Of a DNA stretch of 64,000 nt, positions 52,917 through 64,000 are shown piece by piece; positions within the stretch are counted from its first letter, which is position 1, and each line of letters begins with the position of its first letter. The stretch is taken from the NCBI GenBank assembly GCA_034440615.1, contig JAOTOM010004957.1:569581-633580 (forward strand), given 5' to 3'. This stretch comes from Ashinkailepas kermadecensis. Taxonomy: Eukaryota > Arthropoda > Thecostraca > Neolepadidae. Position numbers and translations under genes: made by a program. The notes under the pieces were generated by a model that was given only the letters and a program-made list of their open reading frames with translations, was not told the DNA's origin and did not search any database.

Positions 52917-53456
52917 AGCAGGACCTGCCAAGTCTGCCACAGCGGGCGCGCCTCCGCCACAGCTGCAGCATACAGCAGTGACGACCTTTCAGCCCATCGT
53001 CCCAGCACGCAGCAGTAGACCCAGGGCGGAGGTCGTGCAGACCCAGGGCGAGGTCGTGCAGACCCGGGCGCAGCAGCAGTGACGACCTGTAGCCCATCGT
53101 CCCAGCACGCAGCAGCAGACCCAGGGCGGAGGTCTGCAGACCCGGCGCAGCAGCAGTGACGACCTGTCAGCCCATCGTCCCAGCACGCAGCAGCAGACCC
53201 AGGGCGGAGGTCTGCAGACCCAGGCGCAGCAGCAGTGACGACCTTTCAGCCCATCGTCCCAGCACGCAGCAGTAGACCCAGGGCGGAGGTCGTGCAGACC
53301 CAGGGCGCAGCAGCAGTGACGACCTGTCAGCCCATCGTCCCAGCACGCAGCAGCAGACCCAGGGCGGAGGTCGTGCAGACCCAGGGCGCAGCAGCAGTGA
53401 CGACCTGTCAGCCCATCGTCCCAGCACGCAGCAGCAGACCCAGGGCGGAGGTCGTG
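52917..53456. repeat. ~81-bp minisatellite, about 6 units
   Basis: GTGACGACCT recurs at 52979, 53079, 53156, 53235, 53316 and 53397. The unit contains CAGCCCATCGTCCCAGCACG, CAGCAGCAGACCCAGGGCGG and AGGTCGTGCAGACC. Unit lengths vary from 77 to 100. Confidence 0.92.
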
Positions 53457-54157
53457 GCTGAAATGACGGCAGTACGCGGCTGTCGTGTCGCCTCTTGGTC
53501 ACCAGATGTGTGTGGCCAAATCTGTGAGCCTGGTCTTCAGCTTGGTGACGGAAACGCAACATTTCCAACAAGATGTGATACGAAAAACTGAACTGGAGAA
53601 GGGGAAGATATGTGATGAATTGGAATGTATGACCGCGTCGACGAGGTCATTTCGCACCCACAACTGTGTTCACAAGCAGTTTGCACTTATAGCATTCCTT
53701 CCTTATCCTGTTCATGTACGTATACTATTCCAATGCATATATTATCCGTTGCCTGAATCGTCCGAGATAATGATCAGCTCGCTTTCATCCACACTAATGC
53801 TAGATTTACGAAACATAAATTCGGCGGTACTCTAAGTTTCCTTAAAAACCATGATGTCTGATAAGTAATATCTATTTCTGAGACTTGGCTGATGGGAGTT
53901 TCGTTATGGAAGTTGGTTGATTTCTTATGTTTCCCTTCGACCCATTTCAGAGGCTGCCATAATTTGCAATGAAACTCATTCTTCCATGGACACTATTTTT
54001 GGTAATAATATCAACACTGTCTACATCAAGCTCCATTATTGAAGAAGGTGGAATAATTTCCCACCTTTTTGTACTCTTTAACGTCACCTACTATCGAAGC
54101 GAAAATAATAATAAAAAATGGGTATCCGCAATGGTCGGTGGGGGAAGAGGAGGACGT
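53457..54157. other. No gene recognised
   Basis: Spacer between minisatellites. The open frame 53485-53835 has no known motif, and I do not support it as a gene. Confidence 0.45.
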
Positions 54158-54270
54158 CTGCCCGGCCCGTGGTGTATGGGTGGACTTCTGCCCGGGTCTG
54201 GGTGGACCTCTGCCCGGCCCTGGGTGTCTGGGTGTACCTCTGCCCGGTCCTGTGTGGGGGGGGGGGGCGA
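54158..54270. repeat. ~32-bp degenerate repeat, 3-4 units, ending in a G-tract
   Basis: TCTGCCCGG recurs with GGTGGACYTC/GGTGTACCTC, followed by about 12 consecutive G at 54256-54267. Confidence 0.75.
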
Positions 54271-54539
54271 TTTCCGGAACTGGTGTCGGAGGTGGGCCCG
54301 GTCTACTTCTGGAGTGGCAGCCGACCCACTGATAATTCCGCCCATATCTACTGGTCAACTGTGCCGTGGCGGCGTGTTGTGAGGCTCACGTGTGATTGAC
54401 GCACGGGTCCTGACTACCAGACAAACCCGACCAGTCATGCCGCATGGCTGTCTTGTATTCCTCACATCCGTGCTCACTGTCAAGACATGAAGTGCAGCCG
54501 TATCAGGTATCAGCCGCACGCTGGTGGTGTGGCTCCGGC

Positions 54540-55370
54540 TATGGTTGTATTTGATGACCGTGTGGGTATCAGTCGTAATGGTTCCAGTAATGGTTGTATT
54601 TGATCATCGTGTGGGTATCAGTCGTAATGGTTCCAGTAATGGTTGTATTTGATCACCGTGTGGGTATCAACCGCAGTCTTGTGGTGTGGTTCCAGTAATG
54701 GTTGTATTTGATCACCGTGTGGGTATCAACCGCAGTCTTGTGGTGTGGTTCCAGTAATGGTTGTATTTGATCACCGTGTGGGTATCAGTCGCAGTCTTGT
54801 GGTGTGGTTCCAGTAATGGTTGTATTTGATCACCGTGTGGGTATCAGTCGCAGTCTTGTGGTGTGGTTCCAGTAATGGTTGTATTTGATCACCGTGTGGG
54901 TATCAACCGCAGTCTTGTGGTGTGGTTCCAGTAATGGTTGTATTTGATCACCGTGTGGGTATCAACCGCAGTCTTGTGGTGTGGTTCCAGTAATGGTTGT
55001 ATTTGATCACCGTGTGGGTATCAACCGCAGTCTTGTGGTGTGGTTCCAGTAATGGTTGTATTTGATCACCGTGTGGGTATCAACCGCAGTCTTGTGGTGT
55101 GGTTCCAGTAATGGTTGTATTTGATCACCGTGTGGGTATCAACCGCAGTCTTGTGGTGTGGTTCCAGTAATGGTTGTATTTGATCACCGTGTGGGTATCA
55201 ACCGCAGTCTTGTGGTGTGGTTCCAGTAATGGTTGTATTTGATCACCGTGTGGGTATCAACCGCAGTCTTGTGGTGTGGTTCCAGTAATGGTTGTATTTG
55301 ATCATCGTGTGGGTATCGGCCGCAGCCTTGTGGCGTCGTTCCGACCATGGTTGTATTTAATCGCCGTGTG
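54540..55370. repeat. 59-bp minisatellite, about 14 units
   Basis: Unit GTTCCAGTAATGGTTGTATT, TGATCACCGTGTGGGTATCA, ACCGCAGTCTTGTGGTGTG. The first units lack the last part, and the edges (54540 and 55310 onward) are more diverged than the core, the usual pattern of homogenisation. Confidence 0.96.
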
Positions 55371-56658
55371 TTTTCAGTGAACGCTTGTCGGAAGGACGAG
55401 GCTGAAACTCACGTAATGCAGTGATTGTGGTACAATGTACGTGCAGGTTTGCGCACTGCGTCACAGCCACGGGCAGAGCGCCTGTCCGCTGATGGTGTGG
55501 TGGGGTCCCGTTTACGTTGGCAGCACCGCTGTGCCCACCGCGCCGGCCTGGCACATCACATCTCTTGTCCATGTGCCTGGTGTGATGGAGTGTCGCTGGA
55601 GCACGTGAGGGCCACGGTGTGCCGCCGGCCGGCCAGATCCCTCGGCCGTTGGCTGTGACTACGCATGGTGCTGGTGCCGGTCATGGCTGGTCGTGGCTCT
55701 CTCGTTACAGTGCTGACTGCTAGATAGTGCTGAGCACTCTCGTTACCTGTGTGGGCGCGATCGGGACTGTCGTCTGGTGCCTTCAGGTTCAACGTTCGCG
55801 GTGCCGTCAGGGCAGGGGCGGGGTGTGAGCCATGCTGAGACAGTTTTCCTCTCACCACCCCACCGTGCCGCAGTCGGTTACCAGCGGGCCGCTCTGTTCC
55901 GTTGCAGTGACGCGGTCCGTCGCCGGCGGCGCTGCCGACGCCCACCAGAGGGTCCTCGTGACGACGGCGCGTAGTGCCGTGTGATGCAGGCAGTCGGCAC
56001 GGGCCTGCCCCGTGGCTGCAGTGCCGGCCGGCCAGCCGCCTCCACACGCCTCCGGACCAGACCTCCGGACCAGACCGCTGGGCGGCCGGCTGCGGTCTGT
56101 GGGCGTGTCGGTGGCTGTGCGAGAGTCCCCCCTGTCTGCCTGTGCGGTAGGTGCCCGATGGTGTGGCTCGTGTGGCAGCCATCAATGCCTCGTGACGCGG
56201 GTGTCATGTGCCAGTGGTCGGCTCCGCGTGATAGAGCCCGACCAGGCTGGTCGGGCTAGTATGAGCTCTTGGGTAGTCAGCAACCTTTGGCGGAGCTTCG
56301 TGAGGTCAGTATGCCGGGCTGAATAGCTACGCTTGGTCGGGTCTGGTGGGGCCAGTGTTCTGGACACTTGGTGGGGCCTGGTGGGGCCAGTGCTCTGGAC
56401 ATTTGGTGGGGCCTGGTGGGGGCAGTTAGCAATTGCATCAAGTCCAACGCGTCTGACGGCGGGCATTCTCAGACGAACTCTGAGTCTGACTTACAGATCA
56501 GTCATGAGGTACCTGATCGTGATTTTGTTCCCTTGGCAAGATAATGCTTATATAATAGTTATATAATGATCAGTATATAATAATGGTATGATGTACATCG
56601 TATAGTAGCTCCGTGGTTGTATAATCGCTTGGTTTCGCGCAGAGCGAACGGTCGGTTC
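55371..56658. other. No gene recognised
   Basis: GC-rich spacer with several open frames that overlap on both strands (55.4-56.3 kb) and no domain. A short duplication GTTCTGGACACTTGGTGGGG / GCTCTGGACATTTGGTGGGG lies at about 56359-56412. Confidence 0.4.
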
Positions 56659-56895
56659 CTCAGCTGGAGACAATAGGGTGTGGGACTGCCCATGATGTCT
56701 CAGCTGGAGACAATAGGGTGTGGGACTGGCCATGGTTCCTCAGCTGGAGACGATAGGGTGTGGGACTGCCCATGATGTCTCAGCTGGAGACAATAGGGTG
56801 TGGGACTGGCCATGGTTCCTCAGCTGGAGACAATAGGGTGTGGGGCTGCCTACGGTGTCTCAGCTGGAGACAATAGGGTGTGGGGTTGGTCATGA
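56659..56895. repeat. 40-bp minisatellite, about 6 units of two alternating types
   Basis: CAGCTGGAGACAATAGGGTG followed by TGGGACTGCCCATGATGTCT or TGGGACTGGCCATGGTTCCT. The two types alternate, so the true higher-order unit is 80 bp. Confidence 0.93.
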
Positions 56896-57094
56896 TCACC
56901 GTGAACATGTCAGTTGTTTTTAATGATATGCGCAATTATGGCGTGCTGCTTGCAAGTAGTGTTGTAACTACACTTTTACGATGGCTACTGTCATGACGCT
57001 TTGGTCGGCGGGTGTTTTGTGCATAAATATAGTTATCTTGTATCGTGTGTGTTGTCTTCTGGCATTGGAGGCATATACACCTCTCCGTGGTTAG

Positions 57095-57660
57095 CATGCG
57101 CTGAGTTTCGATGAGGGTGGGGGTATTCCTCTACCCGGACAAAAGCCTGGTTGAGTTTTGATGAGGGTGGGGGTATTCCTCTACCCGGACAAAAGCCTGG
57201 TTGAGTTTTGATGAGGGTGGGGGGTATTCCTCTACCCGGACACAAGCCTGGTTGAGTTTTGATGAGGGTGGGGGTATTCCTCTACCCGGACAAAAGCCTG
57301 GTTGAGTTTCGATGAGGGTGGGGGTATTCCTCTACCCGGACAAAAGCCTGGTTGAGTTTTGATGAGGGTGGGGGTATTCCTCTACCCGGACAAAAGCCTG
57401 GTTGAGTTTTGATGAGGGTGGGGGTATTCCTCTACCCGGACAAAAGCCTGGTTGAGTTTCGATGAGGGTGGGGGTATTCCTCTACCCGGACAAAAGCCTG
57501 GTTGAGTTTCGATGAGGGTGGGGGTATTCCTCTACCCGGACAAAAGCCTGGTTGAGTTTTGATGAGGGTGGGGGGTATTCCTCTACCCGGACACAAGCCT
57601 GGTTGAGTTTTGATGAGGGTGGGGATATTCCTCTACCCGGACAAAAGCCTGGTTGCGAGC
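57095..57660. repeat. 50-bp minisatellite, about 11 units
   Basis: Unit TGAGTTTTGATGAGGGTGGG, GGTATTCCTCTACCCGGACA, AAAGCCTGGT. Units 3 and 10 share a rare pair of variants (extra G and CACAAG), spaced so as to suggest a seven-unit duplication. Confidence 0.96.
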
Positions 57661-58394
57661 GTGTGGCTACAGTTGCGGTACGTGACTGTGTTATTCCTTG
57701 TAGCTTACCAGTCACCTTTTACCGTGGACTCTGTATATTTGTGGATTTTAGTGAGAAATGAGACTGAAATAAATATTGAGTCCATCCCTTGGATAGCATA
57801 ACATATTAAGCGTCGTTTTTGCCTTTCGCTGTATGAAATATTTGGGCTTCATATGCCACAGATATTTTCTTGAGTTATGGATGCCAAATATTTGAAGTAT
57901 TGTAAGAAAGCTTACATTTTTTGGCATGCACTTTTCAATATTTTCATATCCGACCAGGCCGCAAGACGCCCGGTCAGATCCCAGCCACCAGCTGTCCCTT
58001 CTCACTGCGTGTTTTTATCCGCCCGACTGGACCCGACCAGCGCACACCTGTGCGGGTTAATTGCGGGAGCGAAAACTCTGGAGCAATTAAACGCCGAACC
58101 CGGATTAATCACCTCGTTCTGGCCCGCTACCCCGTCCCAACCAGTCAACAACAAGAATGTTCTCATGACAAGCCGATCCCGATCGGCATAAGGAGAAAGG
58201 CCGGCCAGCTGTGAGGTCGGTGACACCGGTGAAGTCAGTGGCCATGCACACGGCCTAAGGGGAAGAAAAAAAAGAACACTCCCACCAATCAAGAGAAAGA
58301 ATAAAATCCGGAGCCCTGGGAGTGGCCAAGAGTGGAGGAGGCGGGGCTATAGCCATCGAAGAAAAACTGGAAGGCAGAGAGAAAACGGTCTCAC
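57661..58394. other. No gene recognised
   Basis: Spacer between minisatellites. No coding evidence. Confidence 0.45.
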
Positions 58395-58560
58395 TCTCTC
58401 GGGGACGCTCTCGCGCTGGAGCTCACTCTCTCGGGGACGCTCTCGCGCTGGAGCTCACTCTCTCGGGGACGCTCTCGCGCTGGAGCTCACTCTCTCGGGG
58501 ACGCTCTCGCGCTAGAGCTCACCCTCTCGGGGACGCTCGAGCTCACTCTCGCTCTGGGAC
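58395..58560. repeat. 32-bp minisatellite, about 5 units
   Basis: Unit TCTCTCGGGGACGCTCTCGC followed by GCTGGAGCTCAC. It is shortened in the last units. Confidence 0.93.
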
Positions 58561-58639
58561 AAGCTCTCTCGATCTCGCTCTCGCTCGGAGGCCGGCCACA
58601 CGACCATCTGCCACGCCGTCTGTCAGTCCGAGTCCGGCC

Positions 58640-58745
58640 ACCATCAGCAGAACAGACACGTCCGCAGTCGGGCCGGCTCTGACACTGGCCCGGCTTCAGT
58701 GTGGGCCGGCTCTGACACTGGCCCGGCTTCAGTGTCGGCCGCGCT
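58640..58745. repeat. 33-36-bp repeat, 2-3 units
   Basis: GGCCGGCTCTGACACTGGCC followed by CGGCTTCAGTGT, two close copies and partial flanks. Confidence 0.8.
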
Positions 58746-58789
58746 CCGTGAGCAGGCTCGTCTTTGTGTTGATAACACGGGCGTCCCCC

Positions 58790-59640
58790 CTGCTGGAGGG
58801 AGAACAATGGCGTCTGTCTGTCCGAGAAAGAGCACGGGCGTCCCACTACCGGCGGGAGAACAATAGCGTCTGTCTGTCCGAGAAAGAGGTCCGAGAAGAG
58901 GTGGCGTCTGTCCGTCCGAGAAGTCTGTCCGAGCAATGGCGTCTGTCGTCCGTCTGTCTGTCCGAGAAAGAACACGGCGTCCCCTACCGGCGGGAGAACA
59001 ATGGCGTCTGTCTGTCCGAGAAAGAACACGGGCGTCCCACTACCGGCGGGAGAACAATGGCGTCTGTCTGTCCGAGCAATGGCGTCTGTCGTCCGTTTGT
59101 CTGTCCGAGAAAGAACACGGGCGTCCCCTACCGGCGGGAGAACAGTGGCGTCTGTCTGTCCGAGAAAGAATACGGGCGTCCCACTACCGGCGGGAGAACA
59201 ATGGCGTCTGTCTGTCCGAGAAAGAGCACGGGCGTCCCACTACCGGCGGGAGAACAATGGCGTCTGTCTGTCCGAGAAAGAATACGAGCGCCTCTACTGG
59301 AATGCTGGAAGGAAAACACCGGAGTCTCCGTCCGAGGGAGAACGCGACCGCCTCTCTGTTGGAAGAACACGGGCGCCTCTCTGCCGGAGGGAGAAAACCT
59401 GCGTCTCTCTGCCCGAGGAAGAGCGAGGAGGTATCACTGCTGAAGAGATAATATGAGCGTCTCTGCCCGAGGGAGAAGGGCCCTTGTGGCTCAAAGTTGC
59501 ACTGATCTTTTATGTCTTTATGAGAACACCGACGTCTCTCTGCTGGAGGGAGAACGCGGCCGTCTTTCTGCTGGAGGGAGAACACAGGCGTCTCTGCCCG
59601 AGGAAGAGCACCAGCGTCTCTCTGGCGGAGGGGAGAGCAT
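58790..59640. repeat. Degenerate ~56-bp tandem repeat, about 12 units, interrupted by a LINE tail
   Basis: Units share GTCTGTCTGTCCGAGAAAGA, ACACGGGCGTCCC and ACCGGCGGGAGAACAATGGC. To the right they grade into TCTCTGCTGGAGGGAGAAC-type units. The 45-bp tail of the CR1-like LINE at 59478-59521 is inserted in one of these. Confidence 0.85.
59478..59521 (+). mobile_element. ~45-bp 3' tail of the CR1-like LINE, inserted in a minisatellite
   Basis: GGGCCCTTGTGGCTC, then AAAGTTGCACTGATCTTT and TATGTCTTTATG. It matches the 3' end of copy B (about 8772-8820) read on its sense strand. GAGAA flanks it on both sides (59473-59477 and 59522-59526). The surrounding minisatellite unit without the insert reads through as in neighbouring units. 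Confidence 0.8.
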
Positions 59641-61721
59641 GGCGTTTGGGCAGCAAGTGATCAGCATGGTCTGCGACTTGAAACCCAACCGAGACACGAT
59701 GCATGCAGAGCAGGTTCCCATGCGCAGAGAACATCTTCGTGCGAGGGAAAGTGCATGATCCTTCATTCCAGGGGTGAACGTGATCTGTCATCACGTCTCC
59801 TTGCCGCGGTACAGCACGCCTTCTTCCTGAGGGGAGACGACTTTTTCAGTGCCCGGAAAGCACATCTTACCGGGGGAGAACATACTATTGCGCGCCGGGG
59901 TCTACCATTTCCAAGCAGCCTTGATGCTGCCGCTGGCACGGGATGGGCGTTCTCTCGGTCGCCGTTGGGCCCGCTGCTCCTCGCAGTGGCCGGAGTGCCC
60001 TGTGCTGTGGCGCTTGCATTTGCCGGGCACCGTGTGTGCGCCTCTCGCCAAAGCCCGGGCGACTTACCAGTGTCGCGTCACCGCCCGCCGACCATGGCTC
60101 GTGACGCCGCCTGCAAGGGAGGCGACACACCGTGGGACAAAGTCGGAGCCGCGTCACCGCCCGCCGACCATGGCTCGTGACGCCGCCTGCAGGGGAGGCG
60201 ACACACCGTGGGACAAAGCCGGAGCCGTGTTGACCGGTGTACCAGAATAGCCTTCCGGGTCGGGGCCGCATGTCTCGACTGCCGCAGCATGGCCGCTGCA
60301 CAAACACACGTGGCCCCGAGGTGAACGCCGCCTGGTTGGTACGGCTGGGAAAATGTGATCCAACAGTTTCATGGGACTGGACCATGTAAGCGGACAGGAA
60401 TTTACCCTTTTTGTCTTTCTGTTTTGCCACTGAGACGGCAAGAATTATTGAAGACCAGCTTTTTTACGTTGCACAACAGACCAAGTAATTCGTTCGCAGC
60501 TGACTGGGCCATGACAGGCGACAGGCGCAGAGGCGCGCTCAGCACTGAGGGCGGGGCTGGCGCACGGGACGACGAGAGCGCCTCACAATTGGATCCACGT
60601 GTCCGGTCCGATCAGGAGCTATACACTTTAATTTTAACTTTTTTAATTAAATTATGAACATTAAAATTAAATACAGCTCGCAGCCCGACGACCTACACCT
60701 GCCTACATCACCTGAGGCTGCGTTTGTGGTGACGGTCGGGGGGGGAATAGCCCGGGCCGCATGTGGTGACACGTGCGTCTGTGTCTGGGCCGGCCGCCTA
60801 ACGTCTGGCGCGCCTCCATGGCCTCCGTCATGGTCACTGGTAACTGCCGGCCAGGCATATCGCCCCCCCAGAGGCACGGCCACCATGACTAGGTATGCAC
60901 ATTTTGAAGTCTGACAAAAAGATTGTGTCGGTGCTTTGCTTTGCTGCTTCCCAGGAAAGGTGCCCTGATCATAGTTGAGCCTTTCGTCCGATTAGTCTCC
61001 AAAATGCTGCAGCTAATTCGGTCCATATTGTATTGTCGATCAGAATCATTAACTCCTCGTCATTGGCGGCAGAACAGGGAGGGGGTGGAGGCACTGAGGC
61101 GCGGTGACCAACAGTTTAAATCTGGAAATTCAGCATTACCCGAATGACACTGACTGGAACGAATGAACCCCAAAACTTACCCTTATCCCCTCAGATTCGG
61201 GCGTTCGGCCACCTATGCTCCTCGCACGTTTCTGTCTTTATGTCAGGTTTTGTCAGCGTGCAGTGCTACAATCAGAATGTAATTTCGGTGGGCGTCAAGG
61301 TGTGATTATCTGGTACCTGCCATCAGGGGCTCCGCCGTGTGTTTCAAGTTTGAGGAGGGGCAGGGTTGACTCCATCTATGCCACCATAGGTGCATATACC
61401 GATGTCCCAAAGCCGAGGTAAAACCGCATCCCTGGTAGCAGCAAAATGGCTCTCCAGCCACTCCTCGGAAGGCGTCTAACACGCGGTCCCCGGAGAAAAC
61501 TGGCGCCGCTCACAAGTAGCCCCCCCATATGGATTCCTTCGATTCGTCTCCGCTGGATAAATTATATTTTGGCAAGTATGTTGCAAAGTAAGTGCTGGAA
61601 GCATATTTTTTTCCAGATAACTAAATCTGAGGAAAGGTAGTTCATGCAAAAACGAATGAAAATGGCCTAAAACCAGTGTTCCAGGTCGGCATACCGCTGT
61701 CGATCACGCGCCGCCGCCGCC
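59641..61721. other. No gene recognised; one 76-bp duplication
   Basis: Contains the duplication listed at 60074-60228. Elsewhere, overlapping open frames on both strands lack domains. Confidence 0.4.
60074..60228. repeat. 76-bp direct duplication, 2 units
   Basis: GCGTCACCGCCCGCCGACCA, TGGCTCGTGACGCCGCCTGC and GGCGACACACCGTGGGACAA occur in both units with few differences. Confidence 0.92.
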
Positions 61722-62196
61722 GGGGGCGCAGCTGACGAGAGTGGTGGCGCGGGGGAGGCGCAGCTGACGGGAGTGGTGGCGCGGGGAGGCGCAGCTGACA
61801 GGAGTGGTGGCGCGGGGGAAGGCGCAGCTGACGGGAGTGGTGGCGCGGAGGAGGCGCAGCTGACAGGAGTGGTGGCGCGGGGAAGGCACAGCTGACGGGA
61901 GTGGTGGTGCGGGGGAGGCGCAGCTGACAGGAGTGGTGGCGCGGGGAAGCGCAGCTGACAGGAGTGGTGGTGCGGGGGAGGCGTAGCTGACAGGAGTGGT
62001 GGTGCGGGGGAGGCGTAGCTGACGGGAGTGGTGGCGCGGGGAGGCGTAGCTGACAGGAGTGGTGGCGCGTGGGAGGCGCAGCTGACGGGAGTGGTGGCGC
62101 GGGGGAGGCGCAGCTGACAGGAGTGGTGGTGCGGGGGAGGCGTAGCTGACAGGAGTGGTGGCGCGTGGGAGGCGTAGCTGACGGGGAGTGGTGGCG
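61722..62196. repeat. 30-32-bp minisatellite, about 15 units
   Basis: Unit GGCGCAGCTGACGGGAGTGG followed by TGGCGCGGGGGA. Length varies through G-run changes, and A/G variants occur at GACGGG/GACAGG and GCGCAG/GCGTAG. Confidence 0.95.
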
Positions 62197-64000
62197 CGAT
62201 CCCGCGGAGCGGTGTTGCGGCTGGGGAAGTTGACTCCGCACGAACCGCTCCCGCCGCCTGGGCTGGGTCGGCTCCGTCCCCCGACCTGCGTCCTGGTTCA
62301 GGCTGGATCAAGCCCCCGACCTCTGGGGCCGCTGCGGCGCCGTGCTGCTGGTGTAGCTGCGGTCCGGTGTAGCTGCGGCTGTGACGTGTGCAGAAGGTAG
62401 AGCTGACGCGTGTGGTCTGCGAGCTGCTGCTGAGAGCGGTAGACACCGCCACCTATACCTGCCCGGGCCAATGCGCACGTGTTCTACATGCTGCTGAGGG
62501 CGGTAGACACCGCCACCTATATTTAGGTACATGGTATCTAGAAGAATGGTGACCGGATCAATGTGCCATGTGTTCTACCTACTGCTGGTACCACCGATGC
62601 TTTCACACGCGGCGACCACGGACCTGGGTCATGGCGAACCAGGCAGCTAAATGCAATGGAATCGGTCACGTTTAATTTAATCTAAGGAGTTTTTATTGTG
62701 GGGAGATTGGACAAATGAGCCGAAAATATGAACTTTTCCCTAACTTTGAGCTGCTTTGAAAACTGCCCATTCCGTTCGCCGACTACCCACTCCCCCATAC
62801 ACACACACGAAAAATGTTATAAAACCGAGGAACGGATAATCCTCCCTCCCCTACACCGTGAGAGTCCGCCACGAGATCAACTCTCTGGTACTGAACCGAC
62901 TTCCTCCCGTGATGATGAGCCTAGTACACGAAGGGGTAGCTGTTGGTGGGTTAGGTTAGGGTGGGGTGTAGGGGTAGCTGTTGGTGGGGCTGCACTCCGT
63001 GTTTGCCGCGGCACACCGCTGTGGGTGGGGGCTGGTGGCTGGCTAATCCACCTGTCGACTGCCGGCCGGTCAGGTGTACCCCTCACTGACTGGTCACAGC
63101 TGAGGTGTTGCGTAATTGCATGATGAGGTTACAGCCACACGAGCTGACCGGGCCAAGTTCGGGCTTCAGAATGTGTACCGGATGTTGTGATGCCGTGGTG
63201 TTGAGCTGCCACATCACGCGTCACAGCGGCGCAACCATTGCCACCAATGCATATTCGGCTAACAAAGTATTGAAATATTACCTAATCCTGGAGGAAATAG
63301 CATTAGAACGACTCACGATAGCCACCGAAGCGGGGACTATAGCTGAAAGGTACTGTTACTGCGCTTACCCAGATGCGAAACTTACGATTTTCACGATATG
63401 ATTACGGTCAACTTGTAACTTTATTACGATATATATGATGGCAATGGGTGTGAAATGGTGGGATTAGTCATAGGCAAGATTACCAGACCATGTCGTACTA
63501 TCATTACACTGTCATTGCACCATGTAGCAGAATAATAACACGTTTGGTCATTGTCAGCTGGGTGTTGTAAACGCAGGTCCATGGCAGATCCATGGCAGGT
63601 CCGGCTTACTGTCCCCGGCCGCTGACGGTACCCGATTAGCCAATGAGAAGCCTTCTAGGTGCGACAAGGATTTTGTTGTTGTTGTTGTTGGCGAGCTCTA
63701 GGATGTCCTGTGTCGCGTCGGCTGTTGTGTGTGACGAACAATGAACTCGTGGCATGTGTCGGAAAATAGGTCAACAACTAATTTTAGACCCATTGGATTA
63801 CCATTGGAACCGCAAAAGCAGTAAACTTACAAACTCGCCGGGAACTGCACCCGCTTTAACATGGATTACTCGGGAACTTCTACTCCGATTTCTATACAAT
63901 CTACGTATTTTTGTAAATAATTGACAGCGCAATCGTCTAAGTCAAACATTTCATCAGACACTTGCTACGTGCCACGCGCATGGGGAGAAATATTAAATTG
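62197..64000. other. No gene recognised
   Basis: Two copies of GCGGTAGACACCGCCACCTA with flanking TGCTGCTGAG (about 62425-62460 and 62490-62525), a short GGGGTAGCTGTTGGTGGG duplication around a GGTTAGGTTAGGG tract (about 62932-62990), and a (GTT)n run at 63672-63690. No coding evidence. Confidence 0.45.

Noticed and set aside
58322..59456. 373-residue plus-strand frame rich in Arg and Ser
   Set aside because: It is built from two tandem arrays and their remnants, with alternative frames equally open and no domain.
61642..62452. 199- and 261-residue Pro/His-rich antisense frames
   Set aside because: They are translations of the 30-32-bp array.
1..64000. tRNA, rRNA or other structural RNA genes
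   Set aside because: I looked for tRNA B-box-like sequence and conserved rRNA blocks by eye and found none convincing; a covariance-model scan would settle it.

Overview
The window reads as a nuclear contig from an animal, most likely an arthropod and possibly a crustacean. The grounds are an arthropod-style amyloid precursor-like gene (Appl), scattered TTAGG-type tracts (the arthropod telomere unit), and a retroelement mix of CR1/Jockey-type LINEs, an I-clade LINE with RNase H, a CsRn1-type Ty3/Gypsy element and a Penelope-like element. There are no bacterial gene layouts, rRNA genes, tRNA genes or CRISPR arrays that I can see. The species assignment is inference.

Left part (1-17.8 kb, all elements on the minus strand). 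A LINE runs off the left edge (1-2773). Two copies of one CR1-like LINE family follow: copy A (2800-6535, 5' truncated) and copy B (8772-about 17800, nearly full length, with a coiled-coil/SGNH-esterase ORF1). Copy B is split by a Ty3/Gypsy element (11817-16429) with a 4-bp CTAT target duplication, a tRNA-Trp primer site, a CHCC gag motif and a 3' LTR reduced to 18 bp. A 29-bp array with one CACGTG per unit lies between the two LINE copies.

Middle (20.7-39 kb). A decayed I-clade LINE on the plus strand (about 20700-26055) ends in a short hairpin plus an AACC-type tail. Next is the clearest host gene, a 645-codon intronless Appl ORF on the minus strand (28541-30478), with a 43-bp repeat array just past its stop codon and a two-codon uORF just before its start. 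The AT-rich stretch to 39 kb has no gene I can support. It holds old dispersed repeats, a 22-bp perfect inverted repeat 3.9 kb apart, a very degenerate ~30-bp periodic sequence and clusters of AGGTCA half-sites.

Right part (39.7-64 kb). A probable two-exon gene of unknown function (39747-39855 joined to 41062-41561, 202 codons) is followed by an extraordinary run of unrelated minisatellites with periods of 15 to 81 bp. They cover roughly a third of the 22 kb between 39.97 and 62.2 kb. One array grows out of the stop codon of the unknown gene. Another is an expansion of a single 34-bp segment inside a dispersed element whose sister copy in the same window is unexpanded. Two tiny (~60 bp) insertions with 12-13 bp target duplications consist only of the hairpin and tail of the I-clade LINE. 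A Penelope-like fragment (GIY-YIG endonuclease) carries a hammerhead-like core downstream.

In short, there are one or two host genes, and the rest is a layered record of retrotransposition and tandem-repeat birth. Coordinates of element ends and repeat copy numbers were read by eye and are approximate where stated.
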